Origin: CAYWFU01 sp964457585
Lineage (GTDB): Bacteria > JACRDZ01
Reading direction: 5' to 3'
Assembly: GCA_964457585.1 (NCBI GenBank)
Contig: CAYWFU010000011.1
Location: forward strand, 1 to 59,674
Length of the DNA stretch: 59,674 bases
Below the pieces are notes generated by a model, which was given only the letters and a program-made list of their open reading frames with translations, searched no databases and was not told where the DNA came from. A program made the position numbers and the translations under genes. Positions within the stretch are counted from its first letter, which is position 1. Every line of letters begins with the position of its first letter. Below are positions 1 through 7,409 of the stretch, piece by piece.

Positions 1-27
1 TAATTATCTTATGAAAGTTGTTGGTTT

Positions 28-720
28 TTAAAGATTTTTAGTGCGTTTGCCCTGGGGGGCAAGGGGAGTTCCTTTGGTTACTGCCTGATTTATAATTGCT
101 ATTCGTTCCTCTTCAAGCAATTCAATCATACGTTCTTTTTTGGCAATCAGTTCATCGATTTGCGCAGTTTTGCGGTCGAGGAAAGTGGCGATTGTTTTTT
201 GTTCTTGAATAGTAGGCAAAGGAATATATAATAATTGATATTTATCTGCCCCAATGTTTTGGATAGTTGCTTGATTAAAAATAGAATCTTTCCAATTTTC
301 ATATGCATTAGATTTTGTAAAATAGTAAAGGAAATCAGAACGAATTTTCTTTTCCTCAGGACTTGCTTTTATTAAATATCCTGCAAAACACGCATTTCCT
401 TGATAATTTTTAAACTGAAATGTTTTACCAACGGTGGCACCACTTCTGGCAAACAAAATGTCATTATTTTTCAGAAGAAAATTTTTTGCTTTTTCAAACG
501 GCAGTGATTTAAAAGTATCCTTCCTTAAGTTACCACCATCATCAAAATCAGTTATACGAATATAGCGGGGAAGCTTAGAATCATCTTGTTCTGCTATTTC
601 ATTTGCTCCATATTCCAATTTTCCCTGAACAAGATATTTTAGTTTTTTTTGCTTCCAATCTTTAGGTATTTTCCCAATCCACTCAACCCCCGAATCTTTA
701 TATTCCGGATATTGTCTCAT
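28..720 (-). CDS. hsdS: Type I restriction specificity subunit HsdS, half-size (one target-recognition domain)
   Basis: The 230-residue product begins like the first target-recognition domain of HsdS (DSGVEWIGKIPKDW near residue 10) and runs into the conserved central helix (IPLPTIQEQKTIATFLDRK near 165, then a coiled coil to about 215). HsdS normally has about 400 residues with a second recognition domain starting just after this helix. Here the frame ends instead in TPLAPQGKRTKNL, encoded by a G-rich dispersed repeat also seen at 2161, 2290, 2669 and 21052. I infer truncation of a full-length hsdS at the repeat. Half-size HsdS proteins that work as dimers are known, so function is not excluded. 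The nearby hsdM is inactive by deletion; an hsdR could lie beyond the left edge. Confidence 0.85.
   Translation of the reverse strand: MRQYPEYKDSGVEWIGKIPKDWKQKKLKYLVQGKLEYGANEIAEQDDSKLPRYIRITDFDDGGNLRKDTFKSLPFEKAKNFLLKNNDILFARSGATVGKTFQFKNYQGNACFAGYLIKASPEEKKIRSDFLYYFTKSNAYENWKDSIFNQATIQNIGADKYQLLYIPLPTIQEQKTIATFLDRKTAQIDELIAKKERMIELLEEERIAIINQAVTKGTPLAPQGKRTKNL
47..80 (-). repeat. G-rich dispersed repeat, copy in the hsdS 3' end
   Basis: On the minus strand this reads GAACTCCCCTTGCCCCCC followed by a short hairpin (TGCCC/GGGCA). The first 16 bases match the GAACTCCCCTnnCCCC core of the copies around the DUF559 gene. It supplies the last codons of hsdS. Confidence 0.6.
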
Positions 721-762
721 CTATTCCATTCCTTTTTAAATTCAATTATTTGAAATATTATT

Positions 763-1788
763 TTAATTGCCTAATCTATTAAATGCTTTAGTTATGCTAT
801 CATCATTATAACCATCAAAAATAATATCGTTCTTAGCAAAGTAATGTTGTTCTGTTATTACTTTTGTTAAATTATTATAAAAATTATTTTTTTCTTCTTC
901 CGTTTCTTTAGAATCTATCATAACCATTTTTTTTATATTTTTAAATTTTGTTATCATATGCTTTTCTATTTCTTCCTTATCATCATTTTCTTTTATTTCA
1001 TATAAATGCTTATCAGCACGGGGAAAACAATAACCTATAGCAAGAAGATGAGTAGCATTTTGAAGTAAATTATTAAAAATTTCTTTTTGTTTTTCAAAAT
1101 AGTCTCCTACTTCAGTGAATATCTTATTATGTTCTTGTGTAAAAACATCCGGGTTTCCTAAATAACCAATAATTAATGGTTCATATAAATCACTGAAATC
1201 GTATCTAAACTTTTCAACAGTAAAAGCCTTTTTTATATCTTTTTCAGGGAAGATTTTTGATTCTGATGAATCATGAAACATATTAAAACCACCATGAGGC
1301 TTAATAATAGGGATCGATGAATTATTAAAGGAGCATGGACAATCTAAGTCCATTTGAAAAATAATATCTAACTTATTATCAATAGAAACAGTTTCAAAGT
1401 TAATATCCCAGGTGAGATTAACAATGCTTATATTATAAGTATTTTTTAAATTTTTCAATTTATTTACTAATGCATAATGTGGAGATTTTTTTAACTTTTT
1501 TTTATAATTAGGATTGCTATAATCAAGACTATATCTTTCAATTAATAAATCTGTTAGCTCAAAATTTATCATCGTGTTTGCTGCATCAATTTCATGTAAC
1601 AAAGCAACCTTAGGATAAAACTTTGATACACAACTGTGTCTATATAACTTAACATTTTCGATATACTTTTTCCAAATATCAGGAAAATACTTATTTATTT
1701 TATTTGTTTCTATTTCCAATGTATTAGGACAATCTTCAAAAATACGCTTGAATGATTTTAATTCATATTGAGACTTATAGAACTCCAT
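763..1788 (-). pseudogene. SIR2-like NAD-binding protein, 3' (C-terminal) fragment of a split gene
   Basis: These 341 residues look like the C-terminal two thirds of a SIR2-like protein of the kind found in defence islands: an N-L-T-W-D motif near 124, KPHGGFNMF near 164 and IGYCFPRADKHL near 252, the usual late motifs of the fold. The N-terminal nucleotide-binding part is in the fragment at 1863-2123. Between them lies a roughly 78-base GC-rich insert with two hairpins. The ATG at 1788 arises at the edge of the insert and is probably not a natural start. Read together, the two parts make a protein of about 430 residues, cut by an insertion. Neighbours are type I restriction genes, which supports a defence role for the ancestor. 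Confidence 0.7.
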
Positions 1789-1866
1789 ACGGCTTTGTTG
1801 CGGCGGCGCGATAAAGCGCCGCGCCGCCGCAACGGCGAGCTGAGCTTTCGCTCAGCTCGCCGTTAT
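1789..1866. repeat. GC-rich double-hairpin insertion
   Basis: A very GC-rich block in an otherwise AT-rich region. Two near-perfect stem-loops sit back to back: 1797-1810 pairs with 1820-1833 (14 bp), and 1831-1845 pairs with 1850-1864 (15 bp, 4-base loop). The ends read GCCGT and, inverted, ACGGC. It separates two halves of a SIR2-like gene, and the stop of the upstream half lies at its edge. A pentamer TATGG occurs on both sides (gene orientation) and could be a target duplication, but collapsing it does not restore one frame, so the exact boundaries are uncertain. Confidence 0.65.
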
Positions 1867-2123
1867 ATACCATATAAATACCATTTGGCAATCAAAATTC
1901 TAAAAATTTCAATAAAGGTCAATGAGAATCTTTTTTTTTCTGTTGGACAGGCATGATTTATTGAATCAACAAGGGTATATAAATGAGGATGTGTACACCT
2001 TAAATTTTCATAGTTCTCAAAAAATTTGTCTGTGCGTTGTTCGTTATTAATTTTCCCTTGAAAATGTCCTAATTCACCTAAACTAGCACCTGCTCCTAAA
2101 ATAATAACAAGATTTTTACTCAT
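1863..2123 (-). pseudogene. SIR2-like protein, 5' (N-terminal) fragment
   Basis: These 86 residues begin MSKNLVIILGAGAS, the glycine-rich NAD-binding start of SIR2-like proteins. An AAGAGGC ribosome-binding site stands six bases before the ATG, so this is the true start of the broken gene. The frame closes on a TAA at the edge of the GC-rich insert, and the rest continues at 763-1788. A peptide of this size would carry only the first part of the Rossmann-like core and is unlikely to work alone. Confidence 0.7.
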
Positions 2124-2160
2124 TTATTGCCTCTTAAAATTAATAATATAAAAATCTAAT

Positions 2161-2200
2161 GAACTCCCCTAGCCCCTCTTTAAAAAAAGAGGGGAATAGA
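2161..2200 (+). repeat. G-rich dispersed repeat, copy A
   Basis: Begins GAACTCCCCTAGCCCC and continues into a hairpin (CCCCTCTTT/AAAGAGGGG). It forms an inverted pair with copy B at 2290-2322, the two enclosing about 90 bases without a gene. Confidence 0.75.
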
Positions 2201-2289
2201 AAAACATCACTTCTGACTAATCATTCTTTAATAAAAAAAGAGAATTAAGACCTCATCATACGCCAAAAAATACAACTCCCGATATTTCA

Positions 2290-2322
2290 CCCTCTTTTTT
2301 TCAAAGAGGGGGCAGGGGGAGT
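2290..2322 (-). repeat. G-rich dispersed repeat, copy B, overlapping the DUF559 3' end
   Basis: The minus strand reads GAACTCCCCCTGCCCCCTC and then AAAGAGGG. Its first 24 bases are the last codons of the DUF559 gene (ELPLPPL) and its stop codon. The GAACTC end faces the gene. Confidence 0.75.
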
Positions 2323-2666
2323 TCATCCTTGATTTTTTCCAATACCCCTTCCAGATTTTTCAATACATCAAGATTAGAAAATCTTATTGTCCTAATTCCA
2401 AACTCAATAAAATAATTTCCCCTTTTTTTATCATATACAATCCCATCTTCTTTGAAATGTTGACCGCCATCCAGCTCAATTGCTAATTTTACTTTTGGAC
2501 AATAAAAATCAGCAATATACTGTCCAATTCCATATTGCCGAAAAAATTTTAATTCATAAAATTGTTTATTCCGTAACTTGTTCCATAATAATCTTTCTGC
2601 ATCAGTTTGATTTTTTCGTAAATCACGCCGATTTTCTTTTGTAGCTTTAAGATTATATAGCTTCAT
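2301..2666 (-). CDS. DUF559 (Vsr-like PD-(D/E)XK) endonuclease
   Basis: A 121-residue protein of the DUF559 family of small Vsr-like nucleases. The N-terminal TDAERLLWNKLRNK motif, ADFYCPKVKLAIELDGGQH (residues about 53-71, with the D...ExD catalytic pattern) and the late IRTIRFSN are all typical, and length matches the family. The start is the ATG at 2666. Its ribosome-binding site, AGGGGAG six bases upstream, belongs to the G-rich repeat copy C, and its last codons belong to copy B. So the gene exactly fills the space between two inward-facing repeats. This suggests a mobile unit, or a nuclease acting on the repeats; neither is shown here. The catalytic residues are intact, so it may be functional. 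Confidence 0.85.
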   Translation of the reverse strand: MKLYNLKATKENRRDLRKNQTDAERLLWNKLRNKQFYELKFFRQYGIGQYIADFYCPKVKLAIELDGGQHFKEDGIVYDKKRGNYFIEFGIRTIRFSNLDVLKNLEGVLEKIKDELPLPPL

Positions 2667-2668
2667 GC

Positions 2669-2705
2669 GAACTCCCCTAACCCCTCTTTAAAAAAAGAGG
2701 GGGAT
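2669..2705 (+). repeat. G-rich dispersed repeat, copy C, supplying the DUF559 ribosome-binding site
   Basis: Reads GAACTCCCCTAACCCCTC and then a run of A and GAGGGGG (hairpin). It begins two bases upstream of the DUF559 ATG. Read on the minus strand, its GGGGAGTTC gives the Shine-Dalgarno sequence of that gene. Confidence 0.75.
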
Positions 2706-2773
2706 AAACATCAATTTTTGCAGCTCATCGATAAACCGCAAATACTATTTCGGCTCACTATTTTAAATTTGTA

Positions 2774-2875
2774 AGGGCTTGCGACGAAATAACTGTAACA
2801 AATTTATTATAAAAAAAATCATATAGGAACGCATGAAAATATTTAAATTGTTACAGTTATTTCGTCGCAAGCCCT
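2774..2875. repeat. Inverted-repeat mini-element with 28-bp perfect arms
   Basis: Bases 2774-2801 are the exact reverse complement of 2848-2875, around a 46-base AT-rich centre with no gene. Its outer end reads AGGGCTTGCGACGAAATAAC. The end motif TCGCAAGCCCTTAG recurs at 20996-21009, and a weaker form GCGACAAACCCTTAG lies near 39420. Size and structure fit a non-autonomous transposable element; no target duplication is clear. Confidence 0.7.
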
Positions 2876-2909
2876 AAGCTGCAAATTAATATAGAGGCTC
2901 ATAGTTTTT

Positions 2910-3428
2910 TTATTCCAATACCTCACTCAACAATCCCTCTGTCTCTTTTTCCAGTGCAAGAATATCTTTTCGTATTTCCTCAAGACTTCTAACAGGATTT
3001 AATTCCTGTCCAAATACTTGTAAATTCGCGTCAGGATTGAGTTCACGCAAATATTCTTCGGCTATTGAGTTAAAATGCTCAAGGATATTTAGTGCATTTT
3101 TAGAAAAGCCATTAATGTAATTACGCAGATTAGAAGCGATATCATTCGAGTCTGCCATAAATTTTTGAAAATCAAATTTACTTTTATTATAAAAGGATAA
3201 TTTTGCTTTTCGTTTTAAAACTTCTTCGGCGGCATCGAGAGATAAACCTTTAACTTTTGGAAGGTGTTCAAAAACAATTTCTTTTGTCGGTTCAAGAACA
3301 CAATCAAGACGCCTTAAAACAGTAAGAGGCAAAATCACATGACCATATTCGGATTGTTTATAATCACCTCTCAAAAGGTCTGCAACACTCCAGATAAAAT
3401 TTGCTTTTTCTCTGAAATTTATGGTCAC
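2910..3428 (-). pseudogene. hsdM: Type I modification methyltransferase HsdM, remnant with internal deletions
   Basis: The 172-residue frame is a patchwork of HsdM. Residues 1 to about 118 match the N-terminal helical domain (FIWSVADLLRGDYKQSEYG, then HVILPLTVLRRLD). Next comes NPDANLQVFGQELNP, a peptide normally found in the middle of HsdM beyond the SAM-binding region. Last comes SLEEIRKDILALEKETEGLL, the extreme C-terminus of the family. The SAM-binding FxGxG and catalytic NPPF motifs are gone. Full HsdM has about 500 residues, so two in-frame deletions have removed roughly two thirds. It cannot be an active methylase. It is still open, so it might be translated. It belongs with the hsdS fragment at 28-720. 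Confidence 0.8.
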
Positions 3429-3453
3429 AATTATTTCCTATGTATGATTTTTT

Positions 3454-4431
3454 CTACGGTTTCAACACAACCTTTAAAGATTCTCTTGCCTCTTTTGCCA
3501 CTTGAAATCCTTTTTGAATTTCTTCCAGCGGGAGTGTATGGGTTATCATTCCTTCAATATCTATTTTTTTGCTTTTAATTAATTTCAGGGATTCAGCAAG
3601 GTCTACTGGAGCTGCGCCGTATGAGGATGTGACAGTTATTTCATTTCTCCAGAAATCAACAGTTGGAATTTTTATGTCAATATCTGGAATTGCAAAAAAA
3701 AGTATTGTGCCTTTCTTATCTATGCAATTAAATGCCTGTTCAACTGCTTGAACAGCGCCTGTACATATTATTATTCTATCTGCTTTTATATTTATTTTTT
3801 GATTTGCATTTACTATTTCATCTGCGCCGTAAATTTTTGCTTTTTTAAGTCGGTATTCATTTATATCAACTGCTATTACTTTTGCTCCTTTTAATTTAGC
3901 CAGTTTAATATTTAACAAGCCCGATACTCCGCAGCCTAAAACCAGCACAACCTGTCCTTTTTTCAAATTAATTATTCTCTGTCCGCGTACTACACAGGCA
4001 AGAGGTTCTATCATTGTCCCCTCTTCAAAAGAAACATTTTTAGGTAATAGATAAGTTCCAGTATTTACGTTTATTTTTGGTACCCTGACAAATTCACTAT
4101 ATCCACCCGGGTCATAATTGCCGGAATGCAAAACAGAACATGCTGTGTGATTCCCGTCCATACAATATTTACATTTATTGCATGGAACATGATGGCTTAC
4201 AAAAACTCTCTGCCCTATTTTGAATTTTTTTGATTTAGATCTAACGATTTCACCTGTAATCTCATGGCCTAAAATACGCGGTGCTTTTTTTATTCTGTAC
4301 CATTCCATAAGATCAGTACCGCAAATCCCGCTTGCCAATACTTTAACAAGTATCTCTCCCTGTCCAATCTGCGGTATGGGAATATCTTCTAATCGTATAT
4401 CTTTATTATTATGATAAACTGCAACACGCAT
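3454..4431 (-). CDS. Zinc-dependent medium-chain alcohol/polyol dehydrogenase
   Basis: 325 residues of the medium-chain dehydrogenase family. The catalytic zinc site is marked by SGICGTDLMEW (Cys near 37) and GHEITG (near 56). The structural zinc lobe has four cysteines (CNKCKYCMDGNHTAC near 89-103). The Rossmann fold is at VLVLGCGVSGLLNIKLAK near 165-182, with the Asp of AVDINEYR indicating NAD preference. Substrate cannot be told; threonine or sorbitol/xylitol-type dehydrogenases are the nearest kinds. It starts 14 bases after the stop of an LsrF-like aldolase, so the two probably form an operon, perhaps acting on the same sugar or sugar alcohol. The family usually has about 340-350 residues, so this is slightly compact. 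Confidence 0.85.
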   Translation of the reverse strand: MRVAVYHNNKDIRLEDIPIPQIGQGEILVKVLASGICGTDLMEWYRIKKAPRILGHEITGEIVRSKSKKFKIGQRVFVSHHVPCNKCKYCMDGNHTACSVLHSGNYDPGGYSEFVRVPKINVNTGTYLLPKNVSFEEGTMIEPLACVVRGQRIINLKKGQVVLVLGCGVSGLLNIKLAKLKGAKVIAVDINEYRLKKAKIYGADEIVNANQKINIKADRIIICTGAVQAVEQAFNCIDKKGTILFFAIPDIDIKIPTVDFWRNEITVTSSYGAAPVDLAESLKLIKSKKIDIEGMITHTLPLEEIQKGFQVAKEARESLKVVLKP

Positions 4432-4445
4432 GGTTTATTCTTTCG

Positions 4446-5246
4446 TTATTTCTTCTGACTGTTTTTTAAATCATTAAAAATTTCCATTGCATGGTTAACA
4501 TTTGCATTTTCATGCACAATAGCCTGTAATGCTCTTGCCATAGGGACAGGGGATGAACATTGCCATACATTTCTGCCAAGATTGATGCCAATTGCGCCTT
4601 TTTGCATACCATCATATACAAATTCTAAAACTTCGCGGTCCGTTTCACACTTGGGTCCGCCTGCCATTACAACCGGTACAGGACAACCATTAACAACTTT
4701 ATCAAAATCTTTTTCACACCAGTAAGTCTTTACAACATGCGCTCCGAGTTCAGCAGCAATACGGCAGCATAAAGCAAGATAACGGGATTCCCTTTTTTCC
4801 AATTCTCTGCCAACTGCAGTAACAGCCATTACAGGGATACCGTAATTTTCACATTGATTAACAGTTTCAGCAAGATTCTGCAATGTTTGGCGTTCATAAT
4901 CACTGCCTATAAAAACAGAGAGCCCAACAGCCGCTGTATTAAGACGTATAATTTCTTCAATTGAAGTAGTGATAACTTCATTTGCCAGGTCTTTTCCTAC
5001 CATACTGGTTCCGCCGGATATCCTTAAAATTATTGGTTTTGTGATTGCTGTATCAACGCATGCACGCAATACTCCTCTTGTAACAAACAATGCATCACAA
5101 TAAGGGAGAAGCGGCTTTATGGTTTCTCCTGGTTTATCGAGATTGCGGGTTGGTCCTTGAAAATATCCATGATCAATAGGCATAAAAAAACATTTTCCAT
5201 CAGCTTGAATTAATTTACTTAATCGATTTTTAATTCCCCAATCCAT
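4446..5246 (-). CDS. LsrF-like class I aldolase/thiolase (DeoC/FbaB family)
   Basis: 266 residues closely resembling LsrF (3-hydroxy-5-phosphonooxypentane-2,4-dione thiolase). The start DWGIKNRLS, then MPIDHGYFQGPT near 22-33, and VTRGVLRACVDTA near 55 align with that protein from memory. The Schiff-base lysine is expected in GAHVVKTYWCE near 170, and the phosphate-binding loop in VVMAGGPK and GINLGRNVWQ. In LsrF-bearing bacteria the gene sits with AI-2 uptake genes, which are absent here, so the substrate may instead be another phosphorylated keto sugar; related archaeal aldolases make aromatic precursors. It follows thrS by 12 bases and precedes the alcohol dehydrogenase by 14, so all three look co-transcribed. 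Confidence 0.85.
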   Translation of the reverse strand: MDWGIKNRLSKLIQADGKCFFMPIDHGYFQGPTRNLDKPGETIKPLLPYCDALFVTRGVLRACVDTAITKPIILRISGGTSMVGKDLANEVITTSIEEIIRLNTAAVGLSVFIGSDYERQTLQNLAETVNQCENYGIPVMAVTAVGRELEKRESRYLALCCRIAAELGAHVVKTYWCEKDFDKVVNGCPVPVVMAGGPKCETDREVLEFVYDGMQKGAIGINLGRNVWQCSSPVPMARALQAIVHENANVNHAMEIFNDLKNSQKK

Positions 5247-5258
5247 TTTGTTCCTCCT

Positions 5259-7172
5259 CTATTTTTTATCCTTTATTTCTTTTTGGATAGATGAGATAAA
5301 TTCTTCCAGCTTCATTTTTCCCATATCCCCTTTGCCCTTTTTGCGGATTGACACTTCATTGCTTTCTATCTCCTTATCCCCAACTACTAACATATAAGGT
5401 GTTTTTTCAATTTCTGCTTCTCTTATCTTCAGGCTTATGCTTTCAGATCGAGTATCGGTTGCTGTTCTTATTCCATTTTTAATTAAACTATCTTTAATCT
5501 TTTCTACAAAAGGTGCATGGTTTGTATTTACTCCAATTACTATAACCTGTGTAGGAGCAAGCCAGACAGGGAATAGTCCTGCATAATGCTCAATTAAAAT
5601 ACCTATAAATCTTTCCAGAGAACCGAAAATAACTCTATGAAGCATAACAGGTCGATGTTTATTCCCATCTGCTCCAATATAATTCAAATCAAATCTTTCT
5701 GGTAAAGCGAAATCAGCCTGAATAGTTGCGCATTGCCAGCTTCTGCCCAGACAATCCAGAAGTTTTATATCAATTTTAGGACCATAAAAAGCGCCGTCCC
5801 CTTCATTAATATCAAAATTCATTTCTCTTTTTACAAGGACATTTTTTAAAATATCTGTTGCGCGCTGCCAGTCTTCATCTTTTCCAATATATTTTTCCGG
5901 ACGGGTACTTATTTCTATTTTATATTGATTGAATCCAAAAATTTTAAAAGTATCCATCACAAAATCTATTATTTTGGAAATTTCATCCGGGAGCTGTTCC
6001 AGCAGGCAAAAAATATGCGCATCATCCTGTGTAAACGCACGTACACGCAATAAACCATGCAGTACTCCAGATTTTTCATGTCTATGCACAGTTCCTAATT
6101 CAAAAAATCTTAACGGAAGATCTTTATAACTTCGTATCTGATTTTTAAAAATCAGCATATGCGCAGGACAATTCATTGGTTTAATCCCGTACTCCTGGTC
6201 ATCAATTTTACTAAAATACATATTTTCTTTGTAATAATCGTAATGTCCGGAAGTTTTCCATATATCCGAACGCAGGAGCTGGGGCCCGATTACTATCTCG
6301 TATCCGCGTTTTAAATGTTCTTCTTTTTCATAATCCTCAAGCAGTTTACGCAATAAAGCGCCTTTCGGCAAATATATTACAAGTCCGGGACCGACATCTT
6401 CATGTATCATAAAAAGATTAAGTTCCTTGCCAAGTTTACGGTGATCGCGTTTTTTTGCTTCTTCTATCATATTTAAATAATCATCTAATTGCGATTTCTG
6501 CGGAAATGAAATACCATAAATTCTTTGAAGCATTTCATTTTTCTCATCACCATGCCAATAAGCGCCTGCTATGCTTAAAAGTTTAAAAGCCTTGATTTTA
6601 CCGGTAGTTGGGACATGCGGCCCGCGGCATAAATCTGTAAAATTACCCTGAGTATATATTGAAATTTGATTATCTTTTAAATCATTAATGAGCTCAATTT
6701 TATAATTCTGCTCCTGTTTTTTAAAAAAGGATACTGCGTCATCATTAGAAATTTCCTGTCTTGCAAATGCCAGATCATCGTTAACTATTTCAGCAATTTT
6801 CTTTTCTATTTTTGCAAGATCTTCCGGAGTAAAAGGTACTGGCGAAGAAAAATCATAATAAAAACCCTGATCGATTGCAGGGCCAATAGCCAATTTCACG
6901 CCGGGAAAAAGCTCCATCACAGCCTGCGCCATAATATGAGAGGTTGAATGCCAGAAAATTTCTTTTCCTTCTTTTTTGTCAAATGTGATTATTTCTATTG
7001 AAGAATCTTCATTAATAGGTTTTGTCAAATCTTGAAGTATTCCGTTAATTCTGATAGCGATCGAGCTCTTTCCCAAATTCTTCCCAATATCATAAGCTAT
7101 CTTTTCCCCTGTAATTCCATTTTGAAATTCTCTTTTTGAACCATCAGGCAGGGTAATAATAATCTTTTCCAT
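5259..7172 (-). CDS. thrS: Threonyl-tRNA synthetase
   Basis: 637 residues of usual length and order. An N-terminal TGS domain (MEKIIITLPDGS) is followed by the second editing-type domain with HSTSHIMAQAV near 73 and the class II catalytic core with MNCPAHM, RFFELGTVHRHE and GAFYGPKIDI. The anticodon-binding domain carries VIVIGVNTNHAPF. The frame extends upstream through a tRNA gene, but the real start is the ATG at 7172: AGGGAG stands seven bases before it and homology starts there. tRNA-Val ends 35 bases upstream, so the tRNA and thrS may share a transcript. I see no T-box leader. The LsrF-like gene follows after 12 bases. Confidence 0.97.
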   Translation of the reverse strand: MEKIIITLPDGSKREFQNGITGEKIAYDIGKNLGKSSIAIRINGILQDLTKPINEDSSIEIITFDKKEGKEIFWHSTSHIMAQAVMELFPGVKLAIGPAIDQGFYYDFSSPVPFTPEDLAKIEKKIAEIVNDDLAFARQEISNDDAVSFFKKQEQNYKIELINDLKDNQISIYTQGNFTDLCRGPHVPTTGKIKAFKLLSIAGAYWHGDEKNEMLQRIYGISFPQKSQLDDYLNMIEEAKKRDHRKLGKELNLFMIHEDVGPGLVIYLPKGALLRKLLEDYEKEEHLKRGYEIVIGPQLLRSDIWKTSGHYDYYKENMYFSKIDDQEYGIKPMNCPAHMLIFKNQIRSYKDLPLRFFELGTVHRHEKSGVLHGLLRVRAFTQDDAHIFCLLEQLPDEISKIIDFVMDTFKIFGFNQYKIEISTRPEKYIGKDEDWQRATDILKNVLVKREMNFDINEGDGAFYGPKIDIKLLDCLGRSWQCATIQADFALPERFDLNYIGADGNKHRPVMLHRVIFGSLERFIGILIEHYAGLFPVWLAPTQVIVIGVNTNHAPFVEKIKDSLIKNGIRTATDTRSESISLKIREAEIEKTPYMLVVGDKEIESNEVSIRKKGKGDMGKMKLEEFISSIQKEIKDKK

Positions 7173-7207
7173 GAAATTCTCCCTTAAGCAGAATAAGTTA
7201 ATAACTA

Positions 7208-7284
7208 TGGTGGGCGATACTGGAATCGAACCAGTGACCTCTTGCATGTCAAGCAAGCACTCTAACCATCTGAGCTAATCGCCC
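7208..7284 (-). tRNA. tRNA-Val (anticodon GAC)
   Basis: The minus strand folds as a full cloverleaf of 77 bases. The acceptor GGGCGAT pairs with ATCGCCC, and ACCA (discriminator plus encoded CCA) ends it at 7208. The D arm contains AGCTCAGATGGTTAGAG. The anticodon stem CTTGC/GCAAG holds loop TTGACAT, giving GAC, which reads GUC/GUU valine codons. The T arm carries GGTTCGATTCC. The tRNA stands directly ahead of thrS on the same strand. Confidence 0.95.
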
Positions 7285-7300
7285 TATCTTGAAAATACAA

Positions 7301-7332
7301 TAGTAGAGACGCAAAATTTTGCGTCTCTACTA
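7301..7332. repeat. 32-bp perfect palindrome of the GTAGAGACGC family
   Basis: The two 16-base arms are exact reverse complements (core GTAGAGACGCAAAA/TTTTGCGTCTCTAC). It lies between the minus-strand tRNA-thrS run and the plus-strand radical SAM genes. A second copy with one change is at 25109-25136. As RNA it could form a strong hairpin, but it lies upstream of both flanking genes, so termination is not its obvious role here. Confidence 0.8.
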
Positions 7333-7409
7333 CTCTTTAATTGATATAATATATATTATTGATATAATAAAGTCAAAAAATAAATACAGGAATTTCAATA
7401 AGGAGATAA

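Noticed and set aside
1768..1956. A 62-codon plus-strand frame across the GC-rich hairpins
   Set aside because: Arg-rich translation of a palindromic insert and antisense to the SIR2 fragments; no homology signal.
2700..2910. CRISPR array
   Set aside because: The repeat here is one inverted pair, not spaced direct repeats. I found no array of regularly spaced repeats anywhere in the window.
5929..6129. Plus-strand frame within thrS
   Set aside because: Antisense shadow of the synthetase core.
7173..7207. T-box or riboswitch leader for thrS
   Set aside because: Only 35 bases separate the tRNA from the start codon, too few, and no T-box sequence is visible.
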